Source of the DNA: Nitrospirota bacterium
Lineage (GTDB): Bacteria; JACPQY01
Assembly (NCBI GenBank): GCA_016180645.1
Contig: JACPAV010000010.1
Location: 44,490-108,489, forward strand
DNA: 64,000 nucleotides
Direction of reading: 5' to 3'
Made by a program: the position numbers and the translations under genes. The notes under the pieces were generated by a model, which saw only the letters and a list, made by a program, of their open reading frames with translations, had not been told where the DNA came from and ran no database searches. Of the stretch, positions 8,799 to 17,575 are shown piece after piece (the first letter of the stretch is position 1; each line of letters begins with the position of its first letter).

Positions 8799-9284
8799 AT
8801 GAAGCGGCTCCTGCTTGGGTTCACTCTCATCGAGCTCCTCGTCGTCATTGCGATCATCGGGGTGCTGTCTGCCATCGCCACTTCCTCGTATGTAGGCTAT
8901 CGTGCGCAGTCCAGAAATGTTGGTTGCAATGCCGATGCCATCAAGTTCGGCGTGGCGAATGAACAGTACTTCAGCTTGAACATGAAGTACATCCCTACTG
9001 TGGGTCAGTGCAATCTTCTGTGCACAAACTCATTCCTGGCCTCCAAGATCCAGGGCACGAGCTGCGCAATAACCTACGTTCCCGCCCCGGCGGCCAACCC
9101 CGCCACGTACACGGCAACCCTCTGGCATCCCAACGGAAATACAAAATACGGGATTTCATCAGGCTCCTCCAACATAACGGCAACGGCGTGTGGAGGCGCG
9201 AATTGCGGCGGAGCGGGCATATGTCCGAACCTCGCAGGGTGCTGCTGCCCAGGCCAACCCCCGGGCTGCCCCGCCTGCTATTAG
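8799..9284 (+). CDS. type IV pilin, Cys-rich C-terminus
   Basis: A 161-aa prepilin with a very short leader (MKRLLLG) before FTLIELLVVIAIIGVLSAI. ATG 8799 is chosen because it gives a class-typical short leader and follows a TAAGG purine-rich site; the frame extends further upstream. I count 12 cysteines, six of them in the last ~18 residues (CGGANCGGAGIC, then GCCCPGQPPGCPAC earlier and later). That is far more than the one disulfide of most pilins. It may be a tip or minor pilin, or a metal/disulfide-stabilised subunit. Confidence 0.85.
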   Translation: MKRLLLGFTLIELLVVIAIIGVLSAIATSSYVGYRAQSRNVGCNADAIKFGVANEQYFSLNMKYIPTVGQCNLLCTNSFLASKIQGTSCAITYVPAPAANPATYTATLWHPNGNTKYGISSGSSNITATACGGANCGGAGICPNLAGCCCPGQPPGCPACY

Positions 9285-9393
9285 TCCAAGATCCGTCTTT
9301 TTTTTCAATACCACGGTTCCAAGCAACGAATGCTGTCCTCTGCCATCGTAACCTACTGTAATTCCATAAGTTCCTGGACCTTGCGAGACGGGC

Positions 9394-9409
9394 TGGCACG
9401 GTTCTTGTT
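9394..9409 (+). promoter_or_regulatory. candidate sigma54 promoter upstream of the minor pilin operon
   Basis: TGGCAC (9394-9399), five bases, then TTGTT (9405-9409) matches the -24/-12 consensus TGGCAC-N5-TTGCW except T for C in the GC pair. The predicted start site (about 9420) is only a few bases before the GTG at 9425, so either the mRNA is almost leaderless or the site is fortuitous. Pilin genes in many bacteria are sigma54-dependent. Confidence 0.45.
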
Positions 9410-9424
9410 ATCTCTCATGGCATT

Positions 9425-10129
9425 GTGAAGGTTGAGACTGTTCCTAATATCGGACCCAAGGGCGGTTTTTCGCTCGTCGAACTCCTCGTTTCCATGGTGA
9501 TCCTTGCCGTGGGCCTCACCGCCACGGCAACGGCGCTCCTTCGTATCCAGCAGAGCGTGCAGATTGCGTTCCATCAGTCTCAGGGCCTGCACATCCTCAA
9601 TGAATTGCTCATGCAGGTCTCTACCGTCAACTCTGCCAATAACCCCGGTATCGGTTTCTCGGTGACTCAGAACGTGCCGCTGGTGGACAATTTCTTCAAT
9701 AGGGCCGGTGCCGGTACGTTCACAACCAATCCCCGGATGGATGCAGGGAGCGGTGGCCTGACATGCACAAGCGCCAACACGACCGTCCAGAATTGCCTGT
9801 TCAAGTTCTTCAATACACAAACGAACCAGTCGGAGAATATCATCAATGGCAACAACGCACTCGGAACCTGCCCGGTCGGTGGGCCTATCAATACAACCTG
9901 TTATGACCCTGACCGGCTGGACCAAGACACCACCCGCTATAGGATTTCCTGGGCGATTACCAACAGGGCCGATAGCGCCGGCATCGGCGGCAATGTGCAG
10001 ACCTATAACGCTTGCGAAGGGGCTACTCCGGGGCAGAATATTCTCGCCCGGCAAGTGACGCTAACGGTGCAGTGGCAAGAGCGGGGGCAAACCTACACCA
10101 AGTCTCAACCGCTTTTCCTGGGCTGCTGA
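9425..10129 (+). CDS. PilV-like minor pilin
   Basis: A 234-aa prepilin-type protein. The leader ends at GPKGG before FSLVELLVSMVILAVGLTATA, with Glu at mature position 5, which is the PilV/GspI style of N-terminus. The rest is Asn/Thr-rich with few recognisable motifs; the end (RQVTLTVQWQERGQTYTKS) resembles PilV C-terminal strands. GTG 9425 is the only start near the leader. The stop overlaps the next ATG by 1 nt, so this is an operon with the PilW-like and PilX-like genes. Confidence 0.8.
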   Translation: MKVETVPNIGPKGGFSLVELLVSMVILAVGLTATATALLRIQQSVQIAFHQSQGLHILNELLMQVSTVNSANNPGIGFSVTQNVPLVDNFFNRAGAGTFTTNPRMDAGSGGLTCTSANTTVQNCLFKFFNTQTNQSENIINGNNALGTCPVGGPINTTCYDPDRLDQDTTRYRISWAITNRADSAGIGGNVQTYNACEGATPGQNILARQVTLTVQWQERGQTYTKSQPLFLGC

Positions 10130-10941
10130 TGGGAAACAACTTGAAGCAGGACCGCGAGCCACGGATGGGATTCACGCTCTTGGAACTCCTGGTGGTGATG
10201 GCCATTACGGGAATCATAGCGGCCGCCAGCATGGCCATGTTTGCCGCCTTCAACCGCACCTACCGGATGCAGGCCAACATTCGCCGCGCCCAGCAAACCA
10301 TGGCCATCGTGGGAAACCAGGTCATCGAGACCATCGCCAAGGCCAGTGGGGGGTTTCAGGGGTCGATGACGGTCGTAAATACGTCGAACTGTGGCGGCAA
10401 CCCCTGCAGGCGGATGGGATTCGAATACTCGGTCAGCAAGACGGCGGGGGAGATGGGGGTGGCCAACACCACTGCCCATGTGGTCCAAGCGAAGGGAACC
10501 GTGAACTTCGGCGCGCTGACGACTGGAACAGGCTATTGGTGCCTCGCAAGGACGGCGACCGGGAATTGGGCGGGAAATTGCAACATGGATGGGAATGGCA
10601 GTTGTCAGACGTCCGATCCCGCCGCAGATTACTTCTGCCGCGGCAACGGCAGGGTGGGAGGGGCGCCGCTCCCCTCCGGAACACTCCAGTTCCGGAATAT
10701 CCAATTCAATTGCTACACGAACGACAACCTTCCCGTCGCTTGCAATGCCGGCACGCCCAAGCGAATTGAGCTGGTCGTCCAGGCGAGGGTCTGCGTGGAA
10801 ACCGGCTGCGCCTCCGCTTTCGTCGCGCTTCCCACCCCATCCCCGGCCGGGAGCGGCTGGCTGGATCAAACGTGGGCGTCCTCGCAGGTTATCCTCAATG
10901 ATTTCCAAACCCCTGGCGGCGGGAACCGGAGGCCCTTCTGA
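10129..10941 (+). CDS. PilW-like minor pilin
   Basis: A 270-aa prepilin-type protein. A basic leader ending RMG precedes FTLLELLVVMAITGIIAAASM, with Glu-5 present. The body is long and Gly/Asn/Cys-rich, as in PilW/GspJ-type minor pilins that initiate pilus assembly. Start ATG 10129 shares its A with the previous stop codon, and the next gene starts inside its own stop codon (10939-10941). The open frame continues upstream to 10012, but that part is antisense-like shadow. Confidence 0.82.
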   Translation: MGNNLKQDREPRMGFTLLELLVVMAITGIIAAASMAMFAAFNRTYRMQANIRRAQQTMAIVGNQVIETIAKASGGFQGSMTVVNTSNCGGNPCRRMGFEYSVSKTAGEMGVANTTAHVVQAKGTVNFGALTTGTGYWCLARTATGNWAGNCNMDGNGSCQTSDPAADYFCRGNGRVGGAPLPSGTLQFRNIQFNCYTNDNLPVACNAGTPKRIELVVQARVCVETGCASAFVALPTPSPAGSGWLDQTWASSQVILNDFQTPGGGNRRPF

Positions 10942-13900
10942 TGTCGGCGAGAGACACCCTCGGGAATCAGAAAGGCTTTGTACTCATCCTTGTGCTCATG
11001 ATGCTGGCCGTGACCACCGTCATGATGACCGCCGCCGGAGGGGAAGCCGTTCACTGGCACAAAACCATTAATGCAGAGCAGGACAAGATGTTCGGCAAGA
11101 GCAACCGGCTCTCCAAGATGGCCGCGATTTCCATGATCTATAGTCGCCTGATGGGGTCCCACAAGTATGCGAGTGGGGAAACGCAGACCGGATTTCAATC
11201 GGCGGTCAATTACATCCAAGGCAAGCCCAAGAGCGAGTATGCAAGTAACCTCGTTGCCAGCGGAAACGGTCAGACGTTCACCGATCTTACAGTCGGTGTC
11301 AATCTGAGCGGGACGACCAAGAACTTGGGGAATGGATTCCTGATCAAGTGCGACCAAGACGTCGAGAATTGGAGGAACTCGGAGGGGGGGAACGTGAGCG
11401 CATCCTACCGGGTCCGAAATTCAGTCGATATCCGGAAACCGGCCGACCCGACGCTTAATCCGGATCCGGATGCCGGGACCATCATGCGTACGCTGCTGGG
11501 AATAGGTCTCACCGTGGAGATCTGCCGCCAGGACGGGTGCAGCGAATCCTTGACCGCTCAATCCTGCGACGTCGTGTTCACCATGGCTTTCCTTTCCCCT
11601 TTCGATTACCCGATCTTTATCGAAGAAACATTGACATGGGGGTCGCCGGCGGGCGCCACGATCAGTTGGGGTGATTTCACGGTGGACCGCGGGATGGCCT
11701 ACTTCGGCGCAGGCGCCGAGGATCCGAACGATCTGATTGCTCTCGGGGAAGTGTTCCACACTCCCAAAGAAAAGGACAGAATCGCTTGCGATCCTGATAC
11801 AACTTCCAACTGCGTGTTCGACAACAACAGCGCCACCGTCCACGGCGGGGACTGGCCCCGTGTTCTCAACGGGTCTCAGGAGCACGACATCGACAACCAC
11901 GTGATGAAGATTCCCTTCCCGGAAGCCTGCAAGAAACCGCCCGACAGCGTCGGCTCCATCGGTAAGGAATGCTACAAGCCTTTTACCGACCTGATGAATT
12001 GCATCGATAACTGCAAGAACCCTCCCGGTTGCGGGACCCGGTTCGACAACGGCGGAATCGACGGGATGATTTCCTGCAAATGGGACGACAACAGTAACGG
12101 GACGATCGAATACAGCGAGCCTTACACGGACGATACGACGGTGGCTTCCATCGGCGCCGGCTGGGCGTGGACCGCCGCCCTTCCCACCTTCAATGGCAAC
12201 GTCTCCGACTCCAATGCGGGCTCCGTGCCCAACATCAGTCTCGGGTGCTCGTCCAACACGACTTGGGCGACGATTTTCGATCCGCTCTGCCTGACGGGCG
12301 ACGGCGTTATCAGCGGGAGCAACACGATCCAAAACTTGATCATCAACGGCAACTTGGACGTGACGGGCAGCGCGAACCCCTGCACCTGCCCGATCCTCGG
12401 GACCACCACGTGCAACGGTCAGTGCAAGTGCAACCCCTGCTCAAGCTGCAACGGTTCGTGCGGCCTCGCCGACCTCTTCGGAACCGGCTGCAACCTGACC
12501 AATCCGACGTGTTGTATCCCGTGCATCCCCGGCTGCATCCGGGATGTCCACTGTGGTTACAATGTAGGGGGCACCGTGGTGGTGAAGGGCAACGCGCGGT
12601 TCCGGAACCATTTCAAGTTGAACCCGGGCAGCCGGCTCTACGTTTTGGGAAATCTCGAAGTGTACGACGCGAACCTTTCAGATGAGATCCGCCTCTGCAC
12701 GATTCTGCCATGCTTGGAAGGGCAGCTCATGTCCCTGGGCGTGGGGAAATACGACTTCCATGTTTGGACCAAGGAAAATAGCATGATCTATGTGCGGGGG
12801 GATGCCTTCATCAAGGGCGCCGATGTTGGCCCGCTGACGGAAGCGACCCTCATGGGCTATCAACTGATCTGCTCGATCCTCAATCCGATCCTCGGCCTGT
12901 TCGGGATTTCGTGTCCGACCTCGTCGCCCTATATGCTCCTCGGCCCGAGGCCCAATTTCGGGGGAGAAACCAACCTGGCGAACACGATCAAGGATGATTC
13001 GCTCATCTTGGTGCGCGGGCTAACCCCCACCGTGCGCGACACCAACGCCAATGGCAACCTGGCGGATGAGAACCCCCAGACTCCGGAGGGGAATAATCTT
13101 GGAGATCCGGGTATCTGGGCCCCCAACAACTTCACACCGGCCAACTCCGCCTGGCACTCCGTCGGCCATTACAAGTGGAAGACACGGGACCTGCATGATC
13201 TGGTCCTCAAGGCCGGCGGGCGGACCAGGATGGACCTTCACCCCGGAAGAGTCTCCGATGCATCCGTGGCCTACAACAATAACACCCTGGCCGCACGGGG
13301 AGACCTCTGTTGCCACGCCCCATGCAGCAAAGGGTCGGGGACCACCGATCCCATCGATTTTGCGCTGGACATCAGCGAATCGAGGAAGCAGGCGATTCAA
13401 ATGACTCCCATCGGATCGCACGTGCACCGGCACGCCTTTGACAGCAATGCGGCCAACACCAGTGACAACGATTCCAACATGTGCGCGGCTTTGTCGTTCC
13501 CCGCGGCCCCCAACAACTGCCTGGCCTGGCAGCAGGACCACGAAGCCGAACAGTATTTCGGCCAACCGAATAACAACAACTTCACGTACTGGAACGGTGG
13601 TGGCTGGGCCGCCTCGGCGCCGATCGGAGGCGGTTGCTCAACGAATACGCTTAACGCCAATTACTGGGGTTACTCCCAGCCGGTGTTCAAAGGTCACGCC
13701 GATCTCGAACTGTGGTCCTACGGAAGCCCCTGCATCATCGGTCTCCCATACCAGAACATGGCCGTGTACGGCACGATTTTCTCCATGGGAAGCATCGCCA
13801 CCAACCAGACCTTGGTGGGGCTGGGAAACATGGTGTCCATGGGCCCGCAAGTTTACCCGGAGCACATGAGCTCCATGCTGGTGAATGACAACAATGTGTG

Positions 13901-14402
13901 CGACGACGGTTACAGTTTTGCGAAAGACAAGGACCACAGCCTGATCGTGGTGGCCGGCGGCGACCTGTTTACCGCCCAAGGGTTGGGCATGGAGAGCTTC
14001 GTGTGCAGTGGAGTTGATTTCAACTCCATTTGCGCCTTCCTCCTGAACATCGGTTGCTTCAACACCGGCATGTTCGACGGCAAGGCCAACTACGGCGTGA
14101 TCTATTCCAACGGGAAGGCCGGGTACGAAGAATCTTCGATCTTCAACGCCAATGCGATCCGGTCGAACGGAAACCTGATGGTTCGGCATATGGTCTCTCC
14201 CACCGACGTGTTCGACAGCCTTGAGGGATTCTGCAATTTCTTCGGGTTCAGTTGCACCGTCTACAACGAGCCGTGCATCAAGATCAACGAACAGCTCTGC
14301 GGCGGCGCGGACTGCCGGTACGACGAGAAGCTCCAGCAGTTGGGATTCCCGATCCAACAACTCGTTCAACTCGTTCAAGTCATCTCGAATTCGCCCCTAT
14401 AG
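10941..14402 (+). CDS. very large PilX-like pilus-assembly protein, Cys-rich
   Basis: A 1153-aa protein. The N-terminus KGFVLILVLMMLAVTTVMM resembles PilX-type membrane helices that lack the pilin Glu-5. About residues 440-590 hold beta-solenoid-like segments (IQNLIINGNLDVTG, GGTVVVKGNARFRNHFKL, LYVLGNLEVYDA) interrupted by a cysteine cluster (CNGQCKCNPCSSCNGSC). Further Gly/Asn-rich beta-sheet sequence follows, with GTIFSMGSIATNQTLVGLGN and AIRSNGNLMV near the end. Position, coupling to the PilV/PilW-like genes and size suggest a combined PilX plus PilY1-like tip/adhesin role, but no von Willebrand or PilY1 propeller motif was recognised. Function beyond pilus association is inference. Confidence 0.7.
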   Translation: MSARDTLGNQKGFVLILVLMMLAVTTVMMTAAGGEAVHWHKTINAEQDKMFGKSNRLSKMAAISMIYSRLMGSHKYASGETQTGFQSAVNYIQGKPKSEYASNLVASGNGQTFTDLTVGVNLSGTTKNLGNGFLIKCDQDVENWRNSEGGNVSASYRVRNSVDIRKPADPTLNPDPDAGTIMRTLLGIGLTVEICRQDGCSESLTAQSCDVVFTMAFLSPFDYPIFIEETLTWGSPAGATISWGDFTVDRGMAYFGAGAEDPNDLIALGEVFHTPKEKDRIACDPDTTSNCVFDNNSATVHGGDWPRVLNGSQEHDIDNHVMKIPFPEACKKPPDSVGSIGKECYKPFTDLMNCIDNCKNPPGCGTRFDNGGIDGMISCKWDDNSNGTIEYSEPYTDDTTVASIGAGWAWTAALPTFNGNVSDSNAGSVPNISLGCSSNTTWATIFDPLCLTGDGVISGSNTIQNLIINGNLDVTGSANPCTCPILGTTTCNGQCKCNPCSSCNGSCGLADLFGTGCNLTNPTCCIPCIPGCIRDVHCGYNVGGTVVVKGNARFRNHFKLNPGSRLYVLGNLEVYDANLSDEIRLCTILPCLEGQLMSLGVGKYDFHVWTKENSMIYVRGDAFIKGADVGPLTEATLMGYQLICSILNPILGLFGISCPTSSPYMLLGPRPNFGGETNLANTIKDDSLILVRGLTPTVRDTNANGNLADENPQTPEGNNLGDPGIWAPNNFTPANSAWHSVGHYKWKTRDLHDLVLKAGGRTRMDLHPGRVSDASVAYNNNTLAARGDLCCHAPCSKGSGTTDPIDFALDISESRKQAIQMTPIGSHVHRHAFDSNAANTSDNDSNMCAALSFPAAPNNCLAWQQDHEAEQYFGQPNNNNFTYWNGGGWAASAPIGGGCSTNTLNANYWGYSQPVFKGHADLELWSYGSPCIIGLPYQNMAVYGTIFSMGSIATNQTLVGLGNMVSMGPQVYPEHMSSMLVNDNNVCDDGYSFAKDKDHSLIVVAGGDLFTAQGLGMESFVCSGVDFNSICAFLLNIGCFNTGMFDGKANYGVIYSNGKAGYEESSIFNANAIRSNGNLMVRHMVSPTDVFDSLEGFCNFFGFSCTVYNEPCIKINEQLCGGADCRYDEKLQQLGFPIQQLVQLVQVISNSPL

Positions 14403-14406
14403 AAGT

Positions 14407-14970
14407 TTGAAACGCAGCCGTCTGATTCTGGGGGTGGTCGCGGCCGCGGTGGTGGTCGCCATCGGCATCTATCTCGCCCAGCGGGCCGTTCGCGAAAGGG
14501 GGGAAGCGCCGCCGGTGGCCCAAGCTCCCGCGAAGCCGGCAGGGGAGCCGTCGGCCGTCCCGCCGATGACCCCCATCCCGACGCCGCCTAGACTCCCCGC
14601 GGGCGGAGGAGAGGCAGTGAAAAAACTCATGGAGCGCCCCTTCCCGGAGAATCTGGATCAGGCGTCTCGGGACGTGGAGAGAGACATCCGGGAGGCGTAC
14701 AAGCAGACGACCGGAATGCTGCCGCAGCAGGTGGCCGCCTCCATGGGCGAGAGGGACCCGGAATCACGCCGAAAGATGCTGGAGACATGCAAAGAACTGG
14801 AACGGCAAAATCGGGAAGTCCCACAGCGATACGCCGATTCCCTGGCAGAGTGGAAGCGGATGGAGAAGACTGCGCCGGAGGAAGCCCAGAAGGCCAAGGG
14901 CGGACTCTACATGAGTCTCTATCTGAATCGGCTGAACCATGAATACTGCAAGGGGATTCTCAGGCAATAG
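14407..14970 (+). CDS. single-pass membrane hypothetical protein
   Basis: About 187 aa; not a family I recognise. An N-terminal membrane helix (KRSRLILGVVAAAVVVAIGIYLA) is followed by a Pro/Ala linker and a charged helical domain (FPENLDQASRDVERDIREAYKQ, CKELERQNREVPQRYADSL). I start at TTG 14407 just after the previous stop; the open frame upstream overlaps the pilus gene and looks spurious. The 3' end overlaps the DUF2723-like gene by 32 nt. A protein of similar layout (N-terminal helix, Pro linker, helical domain) lies at 16804-17559, bracketing that gene. Confidence 0.55.
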   Translation: MKRSRLILGVVAAAVVVAIGIYLAQRAVRERGEAPPVAQAPAKPAGEPSAVPPMTPIPTPPRLPAGGGEAVKKLMERPFPENLDQASRDVERDIREAYKQTTGMLPQQVAASMGERDPESRRKMLETCKELERQNREVPQRYADSLAEWKRMEKTAPEEAQKAKGGLYMSLYLNRLNHEYCKGILRQ

Positions 14971-16807
14971 AGCCGTTGGAGGTTTCTGCGCGGCTGCCTA
15001 CGGGGTGTACTTGGTCCTGCTGCACCCCGATGTGGATTGGGGCGATTCGGGTGAGTTGATATCCGCCGCGCATCTCCTGGCGCCGGCGCACTTCCTGGGC
15101 TATCCCCTCTATGTGATCCCCGCCAAGTTCTTTGCGCTCATGCCCCTGGGCTCCGCGGCCCTCCGTGTCAGCTGGTTTTCGGCACTCCTGGGAACCGCCA
15201 CCTTGGGGGTGCTGATGATGGCGCTGATGCGATCGATCGGAAATCGAGAGTCCGGCTTGGCCGGGCGGATGAAACCGATGGTGCTCTGGGCGGTGGTCGG
15301 CCTGCTGGCGGCCGTGGGTCTCTCCCATGCCTTCATGGGCCAATCAATCCAGGCGGAGAACACACTGCCTGCCTTGCTCCTCTTGGCCTTGGGCCTCTGG
15401 TGCCTGCATGGGTCTGCCGGCGCCCACAGAGTGGGTTACGCCGTTTTCTCGTTCCTGGCCGCGTACCACCCGGCGCTCCTCCCCATTTCGCTCCTGGGCG
15501 GAGGCGTTCTGGCGTCCGGTTTCCCCAATGGCCGGCGACTCAGGGAGTTCGGCTTGTACATGGCCGTTCAAGCGGCCGCCATGAGCGTGAATCTGTTCCT
15601 CCTCGTCCGGTCCCAAGCCTCCGTGCCGCTCTCCTATGCCTTCGCGCGAACTCCCGCCGATTGGCTCTCTACTCTCCAGACCGGTTTTCGGAAATACTAC
15701 GGCTCGGACCTTGTCCCCGTCCTGGCGGTCGATCGCGCCTCGGACTCCATCCAGGTCTTCCTCCCGCAGTTCGCCGCTGTGGTCACACCGCTGGCGCTCT
15801 ACGGACTCTATCGATTGATTCGTCGCTATTTTCGACTCTCCGCCCTGATGATTCCCATGCTCATTCTTTTTTCCGCGTTGGCGCTTCTCAATCCTTCCCA
15901 AGAACGCGAGGGGTACTCGCTGCTGATCGTCGTGGCGCTCCTGTGGCTGACGGGAGCGGGGCTGGTGGGAATCGCCTCCCTCCGGTGGAGACGTCCGGCC
16001 CTCGCCGCCGTACTGCTCATCGGGGCGGGCGGCTGGCTCGCAGCCGCCTTCAACGTGTACGATCTTGCGAGAAAGGGAGTCTCCCAGAGTGAGATCGCCC
16101 GGCGGCTGGGGGAGGAGATTCTTGCGGAACTGGAAGGACGCGCCCTGTATGTCGCCGCAAATGAAAGGCTCGCCCTCGTGACGGAGTACATCCAGTTTGT
16201 CGAATTGCGCCGGCCGGACGTGGTGCTGGCCTATCTCCCGATGTTTTTCACCGAGGGCGGGGCCCGACGGGTGGAGGAGCGGCACCCGGATCTCCTGCCG
16301 CCTTTGGTCCGCCTTCCGGCGGGCCAGTTCTCCTGCGCCCTTCCCCTGTGGGACGTATACGTCTCGCAGCTCGTCGCCCGAAATATCGCTCGATTTCCCA
16401 TTTACACGGAGACCCATGCCGCATGGAGCTTCCCATCGCAGGTGGACGCACGGACGATGTCTGCATTCGTGAGGACGGGGGTTCGTGATTTCCGGGAGTA
16501 CATCTACCTGGCGGCGGACGGTCTGACGGAGCAAAACCTTCCTTATCGATTCCTCCCCTCCAACCCAGTCGGAGGAAAGGAGTTTTCCAGGCGCGGGTTC
16601 CTGTACGCTTTTGGCGGGCCGGTGGCGCCGATTACGAAACGGAAGCTGCTTCGGATTTGGGAGACCGACCGCACCACACCCATCGACGAAGAGGTCTTGA
16701 CTCAGACGCTCTACCAGTGGGCCGCCTATGACTTTGCCAAGGGGCGTTTGAGGGAGGCGGTGGACGGCTATCGCCTGGCGGGCTCCTCCTATCGAAGGAC
16801 CACTTGA
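14939..16807 (+). CDS. DUF2723-type multi-pass membrane protein (GT-C fold glycosyltransferase-like)
   Basis: A 622-aa integral membrane protein. The N-terminal region VDWGDSGELISAAHLLAPAHFLGYPLYV is the DUF2723 signature (GDSGE... GYPLY), as in proteins grouped with GT-C glycosyltransferases. About nine to ten membrane helices follow, then a soluble C-terminal part containing LYVAANERLALVTEYIQFVE and PDVVLAYLPMFF. The last ~35 residues look like a TPR helix pair. ATG 14939 is used. It opens the glycan island directly after the pilin operon and overlaps both neighbours, implying co-transcription. A role in transferring sugar to protein or lipid carriers is inferred. Confidence 0.75.
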   Translation: MNTARGFSGNRAVGGFCAAAYGVYLVLLHPDVDWGDSGELISAAHLLAPAHFLGYPLYVIPAKFFALMPLGSAALRVSWFSALLGTATLGVLMMALMRSIGNRESGLAGRMKPMVLWAVVGLLAAVGLSHAFMGQSIQAENTLPALLLLALGLWCLHGSAGAHRVGYAVFSFLAAYHPALLPISLLGGGVLASGFPNGRRLREFGLYMAVQAAAMSVNLFLLVRSQASVPLSYAFARTPADWLSTLQTGFRKYYGSDLVPVLAVDRASDSIQVFLPQFAAVVTPLALYGLYRLIRRYFRLSALMIPMLILFSALALLNPSQEREGYSLLIVVALLWLTGAGLVGIASLRWRRPALAAVLLIGAGGWLAAAFNVYDLARKGVSQSEIARRLGEEILAELEGRALYVAANERLALVTEYIQFVELRRPDVVLAYLPMFFTEGGARRVEERHPDLLPPLVRLPAGQFSCALPLWDVYVSQLVARNIARFPIYTETHAAWSFPSQVDARTMSAFVRTGVRDFREYIYLAADGLTEQNLPYRFLPSNPVGGKEFSRRGFLYAFGGPVAPITKRKLLRIWETDRTTPIDEEVLTQTLYQWAAYDFAKGRLREAVDGYRLAGSSYRRTT

Positions 16808-17559
16808 AAGGCTACCGTACCCTCGTCCTGCTCATAGTGCTCACCACCGTGGTCCTCATCGCGGCGGTGGCCCTCGGCATCCGGTCCCGAAGGGCGCTGC
16901 AGTCACTTCTCCCGGCAGCCACCCCTTCAATTCCGGCGGAAGCCCCCCGTCTGCCCAGTGCGCGGGCGCCCTCGGCTTCAACCCCTCAGGCGGATTCGAC
17001 CCGGCGGACCTGGCCCGTGAGTGAGCCGGAGCCCGAGGGGCGAACGCAGGCGCCCGTCCCCGCGGAAGGCCCGGCCCCGGGGTCGGCCCCTCGCTGGGTC
17101 GTTCCGGGCCCCCCGGCCCCCTTCAGTCTCCCCACGGTGGACTGGGAGGCGCTCATGAACTTTATCGAACGCAGGATCGGCGAAACGGACCTGCGCTCCA
17201 TGCCGCCGCCCGAACCCACGGATGCGGCACTGACGCAGCTCGGGGGACGCCTTGAAGCCGTGGCCAAGAAGGTGGTGGATTCGGACACGGGTCGGGACTT
17301 GGTTGAGTATTACAAGAGCCTGGTCACCCTCGGCAGCATGCCGAGGGCATCCAATTTCACGGCCACCTTGAAAAAATCTCATGAAAAGTTCTTGGAGGAG
17401 GAGGCGGGTAACTACATCAATGTCTCCCAGTACTACAAGCAGATCGGCAAGAACATCGGGCCGGATTGGGAAAGACTCAAAGAGGCCAAGCTGAAGCTCT
17501 GGGTGAACGCCTACGTCCATCTGCTGGCCGCGGACCTCGCGGCTTCACAAGGACAGTAA
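16804..17559 (+). CDS. single-pass membrane hypothetical protein with Pro-rich linker
   Basis: A 251-aa protein of unknown family. One N-terminal helix (TLVLLIVLTTVVLIAAVALGI), a long Pro/Ala/Ser-rich segment (about 35-110) and a helical C-terminal domain (YYKSLVTLGSMPRASNFTATL, YINVSQYYKQIGKNIGPDW). TTG 16804 overlaps the stop of the previous gene by 4 nt (TTGA). Its layout mirrors the gene at 14407. Periplasmic accessory role in the glycan or pilus system is possible but unproven. Confidence 0.6.
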   Translation: MKGYRTLVLLIVLTTVVLIAAVALGIRSRRALQSLLPAATPSIPAEAPRLPSARAPSASTPQADSTRRTWPVSEPEPEGRTQAPVPAEGPAPGSAPRWVVPGPPAPFSLPTVDWEALMNFIERRIGETDLRSMPPPEPTDAALTQLGGRLEAVAKKVVDSDTGRDLVEYYKSLVTLGSMPRASNFTATLKKSHEKFLEEEAGNYINVSQYYKQIGKNIGPDWERLKEAKLKLWVNAYVHLLAADLAASQGQ

Positions 17560-17575
17560 TCCTCTCCCGGGTACC

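Noticed and set aside
9291..9310. T-run at 9298-9305 as an intrinsic terminator after the third pilin
   Set aside because: No stable hairpin precedes the T-run.
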